Source of the DNA: an uncultured Dorea sp.
GTDB taxonomy: Bacteria; Bacillota; Clostridia; Lachnospirales; Lachnospiraceae
Direction of reading: 5' to 3'
Assembly: GCA_910589275.1 (NCBI GenBank)
Contig: CAJUTH010000024.1
Coordinates: 1-53,502, forward strand
DNA length: 53,502 nucleotides
Of the stretch, positions 1-8,567 are shown one piece after another (position 1 is the stretch's first letter; the number at the start of each line of letters is the position of its first letter). The translations under genes were made by a program, and so were the position numbers. The notes under the pieces were generated by a model, which did no database searches, was not told the origin of the DNA, and saw only the letters and a list, made by a program, of their open reading frames with translations.

Positions 1-58
1 GAATCGGGGCTAATGTTTCAATTATTTTGGGACATTTTCAAAAACGCTTGACACCAAA

Positions 59-94
59 GTTTATTTATATGTTTATTTATATGTTTATTTATAT
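59..94. repeat. Three perfect 12-bp tandem repeats
   Basis: The unit GTTTATTTATAT occurs three times head to tail, followed by a partial copy. The tract is pure A/T apart from one G per unit. It lies beyond the terminator of the nuclease remnant, outside any gene seen here. It could be a curved or easily melted upstream region for a gene left of the window, or a slippage-prone microsatellite; nothing in the window decides between these. Confidence 0.85.
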
Positions 95-101
95 ATACCC
101 T

Positions 102-144
102 AAAAAATCCCTGAACTGTTTTGCCCTACACAGTCCGGGGATTT
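102..144 (-). terminator. Rho-independent terminator after the nuclease remnant
   Basis: A 14-nt imperfect stem (105-118 against 131-144) with a 12-nt loop is followed on the minus strand by a run of six T residues. It sits 8 bases past the stop codon of the truncated nuclease gene, so it marks the natural end of that transcription unit. Confidence 0.75.
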
Positions 145-151
145 CGTTTCC

Positions 152-1142
152 CTAAGAATACCTTTCAATTCTGCAAGTATGTTTTTTGCTCTTTGTACTA
201 TAATTTACCCCAACCAAAAGTATCTCGCCCTCGTAATCGAATTTCTTCAAACTATTCATATAATTCTTTTCCCTGATCTGAGCAATTGCTTTGTCCGCGC
301 TCTTATCCCATTTTAATTCGATCAGCAATGGAGGCTTTGATGAGCCTTTTCTTGGTAAAAATAAAATATCCGAATATCCTTTTCCGCCCGCAAGTTTCTC
401 AAAACACATATAATGGTCAATCGCGCTTTGATATGCAGTAATCACCACATAACGGAGGGCTTGTTCATGGCTGTAATTTCCCGGCGTTATTTCAGACTCA
501 TGTATCGTCTCAAGAATCTCCGAAACCATATTTTCGTCCATGCGAAGCGTCGCCGACAAAAGCTGATCCGACAGCCTGACTGCTTTCGCAAGTTCCGGCC
601 GTCTTCCTTCCCTGACTGCCCTGACAAATTCCCCGCGCACCTCTTCATTAGGAATAAAAACTTCTTCTGTTTCAATATCATAGGCAAGATAACCCAGATG
701 AACAAGCAAGGTAAAAATATCATCTCTGCCAGACAAGGAAGTCATATCATTTTGAAACGTTCCGATATCAATCCTGCACCGCTTCCCTCCAAGCAATTCT
801 ACAATCCCATCCCTCAGGCCGTCAAAATTCAGTTCAATATAAGTTTTCAGCGATTCATAAGTCTCTGTTTTCGTCCAATAATTGCCTAATCTCTGATTCA
901 CAGCCGCTTCTATAACTGAATTTGGACAATATACATGCCCAGCCTTGCCCAGGCAGTAGCCGTCATACCACTTACAGATTTCCTCAAAGGCAAGCCCATG
1001 CTTCTTACACAGGCGGCGGACTTCCTCCCCTGTAAAACCGATGTATTCAGCCAGCGGCCCCGGTTCCAGCATCGAAAACTCCCTAAAATCTGTCAGTGCA
1101 GATTGCATCCCATACTTTTTGAAAATCATGTTGTTCCCAAAA
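152..1142 (-). pseudogene. 5'-truncated AAA-ATPase-like / PD-(D/E)XK nuclease protein
   Basis: The frame encodes only the C-terminal part of the common gut-bacterial family that joins an AAA-ATPase-like domain (PF09820 type) to a C-terminal PD-(D/E)XK nuclease domain (DUF1703 type). Family-like text starts at NNMIFKKYG, next to the cfa stop codon, and includes GFTGEEV, KWYDGY and a nuclease-like core with SDI followed by LIELKW (the D...ExK pattern). Full-length relatives are roughly 500-570 residues; here the first ~200, including the Walker A loop, are absent. The frame stays open upstream to position 1282, but that part is antisense-free overlap with cfa in another frame and does not look like the family. 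No ribosome binding site precedes a suitable start. I infer a gene cut by a deletion or insertion at the cfa junction. Confidence 0.75.
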
Positions 1143-2306
1143 TCAATACCAGCGCACAAGCGGCAATCTATTGTTAATCCCATTTGCGAACAGAATCTGG
1201 TGCAGATCAATGATTCCGTTGTGGAAGGTAGCAGCACAGGCTGACAAATACAAATCCCACATCCTGACAAACCTTTCGTCAAACTTTTCCCGGACTTCTC
1301 TGATATGCTCCTTATAATTTCTTTCCCAGCACAGCAAGGTACGGTTATAGTGAAGCCTTAGATTTTCCACGTCCATTGTATGAAAACCGTCCTCTGCCGC
1401 ACAAGAAATCATTTCCCTCAAGCTCGGGACAACGCCGCCGGGAAAGATATATTTTTTAATCCACGGATCGCCGGGGTGTTCCTTTAGGGCGCTGATAAAA
1501 TGAAGCAGAAACAGACCGCCCGGTTTCAATACAGACTTTGCACAATCCATAAAAAGCTGGTAATTGTCACGCCCGACATGTTCCACCATGCCGACACTCA
1601 CAATCCGGTCAAAGGTCTGCCCGCACTTCGGAATGTCCCGGTAGTCCATCAGTTCCACCGTAAGAAGCCTTTCTAAGTGTTCCTCGGCAATGCACTGCTG
1701 AAACTCTCGGTACTGTTCCTTGCTCAATGTAATCCCCATGCCATGAACACCGTATTTCTTTGCCGCCTCGATCAGCAAAAATCCCCATCCGCACCCGATG
1801 TCAAGCAGCGACATTCCTTCCTCTATGCACAACTTTTTCAGAATATGATCCACCTTATTCACCTGTGCCTGGTAAAGAGAATCGTCCTCATGCTGAAAAT
1901 AGCCGCAGGAATAGCTCATGGTTTCGTCCAGCCAGAGCTTATAAAAATCATTCCCAATGTCATAGTGGCTTCGCACTTCCTTCTTCTGGTTCTTCTTTGC
2001 CATTGATGGAAACATCAGCTTTTTTAATGCGGATTCATCTGCCGAAAACCTATCCATCTGCCCTAAAAAATGATCCAAAGCATAGTACAGATCGCCCTCA
2101 ACCTCCAAATCCCCGTCCATATATGCCTCACCCAAAGCAAGAGAGGTACTTGTCATAAGGGAAGTCAGAGAAACCGGCTTTTTAAAATCCACCGTAAACT
2201 CCGGCTCTCCATCCCCGATCTGGTACTCCTTCCGGTTCAACCTTACACAAAAAGGGTACTGGTCAAATTTCTTCAAAAAAGGTATGATAACATTTTCTTC
2301 TAACAT
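1143..2306 (-). CDS. cfa: Cyclopropane-fatty-acyl-phospholipid synthase
   Basis: This 387-residue protein matches the CFA synthase family (usual length 380-430), which transfers a methylene group from S-adenosylmethionine onto unsaturated acyl chains of membrane phospholipids. The SAM-binding loop LLDIGCGWGF lies near residue 165, preceded by the family stretch HYDIGNDFYKLWLDETMSYSC and followed by GITLSKEQ and GMVEHVG. The N-terminal lipid-binding region is complete. GGAGAT lies 6 bases before the ATG. It is cytoplasmic and membrane-associated. The stop codon abuts the truncated nuclease remnant, so the gene end coincides with an old rearrangement junction; the C-terminus (NGINNRLPLVRWY) still resembles the family. 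Confidence 0.93.
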   Translation of the reverse strand: MLEENVIIPFLKKFDQYPFCVRLNRKEYQIGDGEPEFTVDFKKPVSLTSLMTSTSLALGEAYMDGDLEVEGDLYYALDHFLGQMDRFSADESALKKLMFPSMAKKNQKKEVRSHYDIGNDFYKLWLDETMSYSCGYFQHEDDSLYQAQVNKVDHILKKLCIEEGMSLLDIGCGWGFLLIEAAKKYGVHGMGITLSKEQYREFQQCIAEEHLERLLTVELMDYRDIPKCGQTFDRIVSVGMVEHVGRDNYQLFMDCAKSVLKPGGLFLLHFISALKEHPGDPWIKKYIFPGGVVPSLREMISCAAEDGFHTMDVENLRLHYNRTLLCWERNYKEHIREVREKFDERFVRMWDLYLSACAATFHNGIIDLHQILFANGINNRLPLVRWY

Positions 2307-2359
2307 TGCTTATCTCCATCCTTTTCTCAATATTTGCCGCTGTGCCATGGCCAGCTACA

Positions 2360-2387
2360 TTTGTACTCTTTCAATTTGTACTCTTTC
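2360..2387. repeat. 13-bp direct repeat upstream of cfa
   Basis: TTTGTACTCTTTC occurs twice with a 2-base gap (2360-2372 and 2375-2387), in the 237-base gap between the ATPase gene and cfa and 54 bases before the cfa start. The period of 15 does not match a helical turn well, so an operator role is only possible. Otherwise the gap 2307-2543 holds no recognisable gene; a short frame at 2430-2545 reads like a coding remnant but was not identified. Confidence 0.5.
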
Positions 2388-2543
2388 ATATAGTTGCCAA
2401 TAAACTTTCCATAAATACCCTTCATTGTATTTTTTTCCATGCAGCAGTATTGATCCAGAACCCTTTTAAAAGCTGCTCAACCGTAAACCGTTCCTGTAAA
2501 TCAGTATGCTTCTCTTCATCCGGAAACCGGACGGCGCAGCCTG

Positions 2544-3839
2544 TTATAAATCCAGCGAGGCGGGATTTAGCAGGAACTCATAGAGTCCCAAGTGTAAAAT
2601 CCCCGTTTCATCAAACCATGGCTTCATTCCGCTCTTCGTAACTATGATCTTCCTAAAAAAGTCTTTGACGCCAAGCAGCGGCCGAAGCTCCGTCTTTTCC
2701 TTCTGGGCGCTGCCAAGGGTCAGGGCGGACTGGATGTAATACTTCTTTACGCCCTTGTTGACGACAAAATCAATCTCACAACTAATTTTCTTCCTTTTCC
2801 CTTCTGCGTCCGTCTCAAAAATGTCTACTACGCCGACATCTACCGAATATCCTCTGCAGACCAGCTCATTGTACATAATATTCTCCATGATATGCGTCTC
2901 CTCCTGCTGCCGCAGGTTCAGACGGACATTCCGAAGCCCGATATCGCTGCAATAATATTTCGACGGATAAGAAAAATATTTTTTCCCCTTCACATCATAC
3001 CGCTTGGCCTGGCGGAACAGAAAAGATTCGGAAAGATAGGTCAGATAACTGGCAATGGTGCCGCTGTCCACCTTGATCCCCTTTACCGACTGTAAGGTGT
3101 TCGCTATTTTTGCAGCATTGGTAAGCGAGCCCACAGAGGAACACAGGTCATCTGTCAATTCACTTAAGACCTCCGGAAGCCCAATCTGATACCGCTCTAT
3201 AATATCTTTAAAATAAACCTCTTCGAAAAGCGAAGACAGATATTTGAATTTGTCATCCTCCGTCTTGCGGAACAAGACCAGCGGCATGCCGCCGTACAGG
3301 GCATATTCCTCATAGGCTTCCGCCTTATCCCCGCCCACGTAACCATAGTATTCCTGAAAGGAAAGCGGATGAACTTCAACCGAATCCCCTCGGCCCCGGA
3401 AGGCTGTCATTACATCCTTGGAGAGCATTTTGGAATTGCTGCCGGTCACATAGATGTCCACATTGCGAAGCCTTTGCAGGCCATTGAGCACATTGTACAG
3501 TTGAATATTCTCCGGGTTCTTAAGCTCCTCCCGGGAAATTGCATACTGTATCTCGTCAATAAAGATATAGAACATCCCCTCCTTATCCGTGACCTTGGAA
3601 CGGATATACTTGGACAGCTCCGCCGGATCCCGGCAGGCCATATTCAAATCATCGTCCAGAGCAATCGTTATAATATGATCCTTTGGAACCCCTTCCCCAA
3701 GCAGATACTCATAATACAATTCAAAAAGCAAAAAGCTCTTGCCGCAGCGCCGGATTCCAGTAATGACCTTGATAAGCCCGTTCTCTCTCCGGTTAATTAA
3801 TTGCTCCAGATAGCGGTCTCTTCTAATATAATTCTCCAT
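2544..3839 (-). CDS. AAA-family ATPase with DUF4143 domain
   Basis: The product (431 residues from the ATG chosen) has the AAA_14 + DUF4143 arrangement. Walker A is GIRRCGKS (about residue 26), Walker B is YIFIDEIQY (about 93), sensor-like text VDIYVTGSNSKML follows, and the C-terminal half holds a DUF4143 domain ending in a stretch like a restriction-endonuclease fold (CEIDFVV...KKYYIQ). Members are widespread in gut Clostridia and Bacteroides; their function is not established. The start at 3839 is preferred because GGAAGGGG stands 6 bases ahead; a GTG 39 bases upstream is in frame but has no such site. It is a single-gene unit with its own promoter. Confidence 0.88.
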   Translation of the reverse strand: MENYIRRDRYLEQLINRRENGLIKVITGIRRCGKSFLLFELYYEYLLGEGVPKDHIITIALDDDLNMACRDPAELSKYIRSKVTDKEGMFYIFIDEIQYAISREELKNPENIQLYNVLNGLQRLRNVDIYVTGSNSKMLSKDVMTAFRGRGDSVEVHPLSFQEYYGYVGGDKAEAYEEYALYGGMPLVLFRKTEDDKFKYLSSLFEEVYFKDIIERYQIGLPEVLSELTDDLCSSVGSLTNAAKIANTLQSVKGIKVDSGTIASYLTYLSESFLFRQAKRYDVKGKKYFSYPSKYYCSDIGLRNVRLNLRQQEETHIMENIMYNELVCRGYSVDVGVVDIFETDAEGKRKKISCEIDFVVNKGVKKYYIQSALTLGSAQKEKTELRPLLGVKDFFRKIIVTKSGMKPWFDETGILHLGLYEFLLNPASLDL

Positions 3840-3867
3840 GCTCTGCCCCTTCCTATTCCGAAATATA

Positions 3868-3951
3868 TTGTTTTGCACCTAAGTTCTGATTATATTATGC
3901 CCGCTTTTCTGTCAAAAAGCAATCCCGTCCAGAACTTTTTTGTTTTGCACC
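3868..3951 (-). promoter_or_regulatory. Probable promoter and paired repeats of the DUF4143 gene
   Basis: On the minus strand TTGACA is followed by TATAAT in the stretch GCATAATATAATC, spacing about 15. The region is bracketed by two copies of GGTGCAAAACAA (plus-strand 3868-3879 and 3940-3951) in direct orientation, and by an inverted pair AAGTTCTG / CAGAACTT just inside them. This symmetrical arrangement around the core promoter suggests regulator binding, possibly autoregulation; that is inference. Confidence 0.55.
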
Positions 3952-4180
3952 ATATTTGTTACTATTCACGGCCTAGAAGGCCGCTCATAGCAACAATTCG
4001 GGGCGATATTTAAAGTTTTGCTGCGCAAAAATCGCCCCTCACACCTGAATCATGTTTTCACGGAATGCGCAGTTCAGCGCATTCCTGAGCCATGAACAGT
4101 AACCCATATTTCAGAACAGGAACTTGAAACTCATAACCAGAATACTGCCGGCCAGATCACGCTCATGCTTCTTGCTCCTA
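3952..4180. other. Intergenic stretch with hairpins after the BspA-dockerin gene
   Basis: No gene is seen. Three inverted repeats are present: GGCC tagaa GGCC at about 3970-3982, a nested stem GGGGCGAT...ATCGCCCC at 4000-4038 containing an inner TTTTGC/GCAAAA stem, and GGAATGCGC / GCGCATTCC at 4062-4085. These lie downstream of the last gene of the cohesin-dockerin block and can act as its transcription end, although no classical T tract follows on the minus strand. Confidence 0.5.
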
Positions 4181-7100
4181 TTACAGTTCTTCCCTTCTTC
4201 CACTTACATAATGTAATATCTTCATCAAATCAGTCATATTAACCCTTCCATTCAAATCAATGTCTGCAAGCTCCTTCCCCAATACCTCTAACGTATTGCG
4301 GCCGCTTATATGATGCAAAACTCTCATCAAATCTACCATGCTTATTTTTTTGTCCCCGTTAATGTCTCCCTTCCGGCCATATACTAGTAAATAATTTTCC
4401 CTATCTACACCCCCGATTTCTATCACTCCATTTTTAGCCATACAACTTTTTATAAAAGCAGCTTCACCGCTTTCATCATATTGAAAAATAACACATTTAT
4501 ACTCTTTTAAAGCATCCTCCGCTTTCACCCCGAAGCTTATACCTGCAGGCGACTGAAGCTTCTGTCCGAAATTTAGTTGCTCTGCATCATGCTTTGTGCT
4601 AATACGCTCTATTACTTCTGTTGGAATCGCTCCGTTTTCTTTTCCCACTCGCGCAACATTCAGCTCCAAATCCTGAATTTGTTCTGCAGAAAGCAAATTT
4701 CCATCAATTTTCCAATATATGCCATCCCTTACGGCCAGATTTAATTCTGCCTGTTTCTCCATAGCTGCTTCCATGATTTGTCTTGGCAGAATAGACGCCG
4801 TTTCTATATCCGCCCTTACGATATCGTTTTTCTGGGCAGCTTGAATCGAATCATATAATTCGTTCAATTCCCGTTCCTGATACCTTGCGCCAAATAAGAG
4901 TTCTGCTTTGCTGTACTCATCGTCTCTTGGTATATATGAAAGGGAGAACATACCGTTTTCATCCGCCGTCTTTTGTTCAATAAAAAGCAGGTTATCCGCG
5001 GACAGCAATTCTTCCGCATTTTCATCTTTTACAACAGCTAAAATATAGCTTTCGCCAGCAGCCAAGTCTTTTGATGATACCGCAGAAGACGTACCGCTGT
5101 CAAATAAAAGACTTACACTTTTTAATATTGTCTGTTTCCCGTTCGTATTATATTGTACAGCTTCTGCCGTCGCAGTCTCGATTGCGGAATCCTCTCCATC
5201 AAATGAATTAATATCCTCGTTATCTATAGGGTTTTCATTATTAGGTAATGCCTGCCCTTGTTCCAGCGAATAAGCTATCCACGTTAAATTGCCGCCATAA
5301 GAACCAACCGGGCATTCATACATATCTGGATAGTACGCCGTTATCCCGACCCCAGAAAATGTACAAGGGTCTATATTGATCTCAGATACATTTCCTCTAA
5401 AATATATTTCTTCTAAACCGCAGCCCCAAAATGCATTTTCTTCTATACTCGTTACTTTTTCTGGAATTATTATGCTCTTTAAGCTGCTGCAGCCATAAAA
5501 TGCCTGATAACCTATACTGGTAATTCCTGTGGGAAGATTCACTTTTGCCAAATTTGTACACTCGCTAAATAGTTGACTAGAATCTATACTGGTAACTCTC
5601 TCTGGGATGGTCAATTCCGTCAGGCTAACACAACCCATAAACGCACAAGCGTCTATACTGGTAACTCCCTCTGGAATCGTAAATTCTGCCAGACTCTCGC
5701 AATAATGAAACGCCCCTTGGCCTATACTAGTAATTCCTGCCGGAAGATTCACTTCCGTCAAATTTGTACACCAACTAAATAATTGAGGTTCTATGCTGGT
5801 AACTCCCTCTGGAATCGTCAATTCTGTCAAACTGCCACAACCGCAAAACGCCGCCTCGCCTATATTAGCAACGCCTTCCGGGATTGTTAATTCTGTAAGA
5901 CTATCACACCCCATAAACGCCATCTCTCCTATACTAATAACGCCTTCTGGAATTGTTACATTAGTTAAATTAGTACAGCCGCTAAATGTAGCTTTATTTA
6001 TCGTAGAAACCCCGGCCGGAATCGTTATATCCGTTAAACCGCAATTTTCAAATGCCCTTATGTCTATACTGGTAATTCCTTCTGGAAGATTCACTCTCGT
6101 CAAATTTGTGCACCCACTAAATAATTCAGATTCTATACTGGTAACTCCCTCTGGAATAGTTATCTCTTTCAGACTTACGCAATCTTTAAATACGGATCCG
6201 ATTATGGCGGTAACGCTTTTAGGAATTATTATATCTGACAATCTGCAGCAGCCCTCAAACGCGCCTCCCCATATCTCAGTGACTCCTTCCTCAACTATTA
6301 CCGTTTCCAGACTGGTACAACCCCTAAATGCCCAAGTACCTATTGTAGAAACACTTCCCGGAATTGTTACCTGTATTAAACTAGAATAGCCATTATCAAA
6401 TCCACTGACATAAGTGACTCCCTCTTCAATAATAATAGATTCTATGTTTTCTTTATATTTATCCCATGGTGCTTTATCATAATCATGTATCAGCTCTCCT
6501 TCCCCGCTAATTATCAGCGTCCCATTGTCATTCAATGACCACTTTAGCTGTTTAAAATCTCCCCCGTCAATTACATCCTCATCGCCTTCTCCGCCTCCCG
6601 ATTCTCCTTTTTTCTTCGCGGTCATTAATACTTTCTTTTCCTTCTTCCCCACGACAATTTCTTTCTTTCCCCGATAACTGTCCGTAGCAAAACTTAGATT
6701 ATATGTTCCCTTTCCTAAATAAAACACTGTCTGCCCGTCTTTGTTTGTAATCGGTTTTTCTGGCAGTTCGGTTCCATTTATTTCGGCTCCGGTAACTGGA
6801 TTCCCGCTCTTATCTTTCACCGTCAATGTTATCTTATACATATAAAACGGACACTTTGAAAATCCCCCTTGGGACTGGTCCATGGAATAATAAAAGTCGC
6901 CAATCTTCACAGACAAATCCATCATTGTATAAGAATAGCCCCAGTGATTCAGCAGTTCAATTTCCCCGGAAATTTTTGCTTTTGCCGATATGGTGCCTTC
7001 TATACATTTCTGGCACAGATGTCTGCTGGCAGTAGTTTCTTCGCCTCCCGCCAGCTTCCCCTTTATCTCAATACCAGCCATTGCTTTTATCGAAGCTTTT

Positions 7101-8539
7101 GTTACCCGTTCGCTCAGGATACATATTTTCGGTTCCATGGAAATGCCAAGAAAAATGCTCGCTTCTATCTTCACTCCATCCGACTTCAGTTTTGGCGCCG
7201 TACATTTTGAAACAAATCCTTTTTTGCCATCATAAGAAAAACCCGCTGTTGTTGTAAAGGATGCTTTATATTCCACCGTTCCAGATGTTTGTAACAGAAA
7301 CGACGGCGTAAACTCAATAGACACGCCCGCCGCCAGTCTGATTGAGATCTTCCCTAACGCTATAGGCGCTTTCCATTTTCCCTTTATTTTAATTTCAAGA
7401 GGAACTGAAGTATCCAGTTTCACTTCAACATACTGTGACTTTTCAGCAATATATACCTTTACGGTTGTATTGATCGCGATCCCAACAGACCCTTTTATAC
7501 TAAAATCCCCTTCCTTCTTAGAAATAGCATATGTAAATTTTTTGCCAAACTTGTCCCCGATCTCAATTGCCCTTGACTTTGAACGATTCGTTTCCTCATT
7601 TTCAATATAAGAAACCCCTTCTTCCAAGCTGTCATTATCTACGGCCGCATTTGTCCCGTCGTCCGTTTCTTCTATCCTTACATAATCGAAGACATCCGAA
7701 AGTTCCGCCTCTGAATCCTCCGTAATTGTAACCGTTGTTCCGTCCACTTGAATAGAACTGACTTTTACAATCAAAACTGTTCCGTCTTCATAGTTATAAG
7801 AAAACACATCTCCCTTTTTTAAGGATGTAAAACTGCTGTCTGCATTCGTAACGGTATATATTCCCACCCCATTGCTGTTAATTTGATTTTTCTCTGATTC
7901 CTCATCAATGACCATGGTATCTGAACTAAATACCGCAAAATTTGTCGTATTTTCTTCGTCCAGATTCAGAACCTGATCTTCGCCAAAGTCATCTACTGTC
8001 TTATCCAGAAACTCCTGCATCTCTTTCGTATATAAATTACTCTCTAATGCTTCGCATCGCGGATTATGATTCTCCGTATCCATTAAAAATGCTTTTACGA
8101 TAAAATGTTCCGGCATACAATCTGTCTCTATTATAATCTGCGATATAGTTTCGTCCTTTGAAACCACAGCCTTTCCCGAAGCCAGCATCCGGCGGGGTTC
8201 CTCCTGATCTTCATAAACAGCGACCACAATCTCACTGTCTTCCAATGCGCTGTATTCTACCGTCGCAACAATTCCCTCCACCGATAAATCAATGATACTG
8301 TATCCTTCGTCGTTTCCCTTATCCTGCTCCATCTCTCCGGATAACGTATTTCCTATCAACGTTCCCATAGAATCCCCAGCTTCCGTCTGTAATTCCATAT
8401 CAGGAATCTTAGCGGCATTAGAAATTGTTCCCTCCATATTTTCAGAAGCTGCCAATGCTTCAAAACCGCCCGCGCCAAAGATAATTATTACAGCCAAGAC
8501 TGCGGCTATAATTCTTTCCCATCGTTTATGCTTTCTCAT
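4181..8539 (-). CDS. BspA-type leucine-rich-repeat surface protein with C-terminal dockerin
   Basis: A 1452-residue secreted protein. Residues 1-31 form a signal peptide (basic start, hydrophobic core, cut near ALAAS). Residues ~330-560 form a beta-rich region of unknown family; ~570-640 resemble a carboxypeptidase-regulatory-like fold (TVKDKSGNPVTGAEI). Residues ~670-1070 carry about fifteen LRR_5 (BspA/TpLRR) units of about 23 residues with the pattern L..ITIPEGVTSIG..AF.GC. Residues ~1386-1449 form a type I dockerin with two F-hand calcium loops (DINGDKKISMVD and DIDLNGRVNMTD), each followed by a helix ending SGR. BspA repeats are known as adhesive modules. The dockerin should tether the protein to a cohesin; two candidate cohesin genes lie upstream in the same direction. 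GGGCGGG precedes the ATG. Last gene of the block, 28 bases after the previous one. Confidence 0.88.
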   Translation of the reverse strand: MRKHKRWERIIAAVLAVIIIFGAGGFEALAASENMEGTISNAAKIPDMELQTEAGDSMGTLIGNTLSGEMEQDKGNDEGYSIIDLSVEGIVATVEYSALEDSEIVVAVYEDQEEPRRMLASGKAVVSKDETISQIIIETDCMPEHFIVKAFLMDTENHNPRCEALESNLYTKEMQEFLDKTVDDFGEDQVLNLDEENTTNFAVFSSDTMVIDEESEKNQINSNGVGIYTVTNADSSFTSLKKGDVFSYNYEDGTVLIVKVSSIQVDGTTVTITEDSEAELSDVFDYVRIEETDDGTNAAVDNDSLEEGVSYIENEETNRSKSRAIEIGDKFGKKFTYAISKKEGDFSIKGSVGIAINTTVKVYIAEKSQYVEVKLDTSVPLEIKIKGKWKAPIALGKISIRLAAGVSIEFTPSFLLQTSGTVEYKASFTTTAGFSYDGKKGFVSKCTAPKLKSDGVKIEASIFLGISMEPKICILSERVTKASIKAMAGIEIKGKLAGGEETTASRHLCQKCIEGTISAKAKISGEIELLNHWGYSYTMMDLSVKIGDFYYSMDQSQGGFSKCPFYMYKITLTVKDKSGNPVTGAEINGTELPEKPITNKDGQTVFYLGKGTYNLSFATDSYRGKKEIVVGKKEKKVLMTAKKKGESGGGEGDEDVIDGGDFKQLKWSLNDNGTLIISGEGELIHDYDKAPWDKYKENIESIIIEEGVTYVSGFDNGYSSLIQVTIPGSVSTIGTWAFRGCTSLETVIVEEGVTEIWGGAFEGCCRLSDIIIPKSVTAIIGSVFKDCVSLKEITIPEGVTSIESELFSGCTNLTRVNLPEGITSIDIRAFENCGLTDITIPAGVSTINKATFSGCTNLTNVTIPEGVISIGEMAFMGCDSLTELTIPEGVANIGEAAFCGCGSLTELTIPEGVTSIEPQLFSWCTNLTEVNLPAGITSIGQGAFHYCESLAEFTIPEGVTSIDACAFMGCVSLTELTIPERVTSIDSSQLFSECTNLAKVNLPTGITSIGYQAFYGCSSLKSIIIPEKVTSIEENAFWGCGLEEIYFRGNVSEINIDPCTFSGVGITAYYPDMYECPVGSYGGNLTWIAYSLEQGQALPNNENPIDNEDINSFDGEDSAIETATAEAVQYNTNGKQTILKSVSLLFDSGTSSAVSSKDLAAGESYILAVVKDENAEELLSADNLLFIEQKTADENGMFSLSYIPRDDEYSKAELLFGARYQERELNELYDSIQAAQKNDIVRADIETASILPRQIMEAAMEKQAELNLAVRDGIYWKIDGNLLSAEQIQDLELNVARVGKENGAIPTEVIERISTKHDAEQLNFGQKLQSPAGISFGVKAEDALKEYKCVIFQYDESGEAAFIKSCMAKNGVIEIGGVDRENYLLVYGRKGDINGDKKISMVDLMRVLHHISGRNTLEVLGKELADIDLNGRVNMTDLMKILHYVSGRREEL

Positions 8540-8567
8540 TCTTTTCCCGCCCTTCTTATCCTTTGTT

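Noticed and set aside
59..94. 12-bp tandem repeats as plasmid iterons or CRISPR
   Set aside because: Too short, only three copies, no replication gene or spacers nearby.
2430..2545. Short minus-strand frame containing VRFPDEEKHTDLQERF
   Set aside because: Looks like coding sequence and may be a gene remnant, but no family was recognised and there is no start; not called as a feature.
5793..6389. 198-codon repetitive frame on the plus strand
   Set aside because: Mirror of the BspA leucine-rich repeats; periodic text such as TPSGIV arises from the opposite-strand repeat.
5400..6500. Regularly spaced repeats resembling a CRISPR array
   Set aside because: Repeat period is about 69 bases, copies vary throughout and encode LRR units in frame; no conserved repeat with unique spacers.
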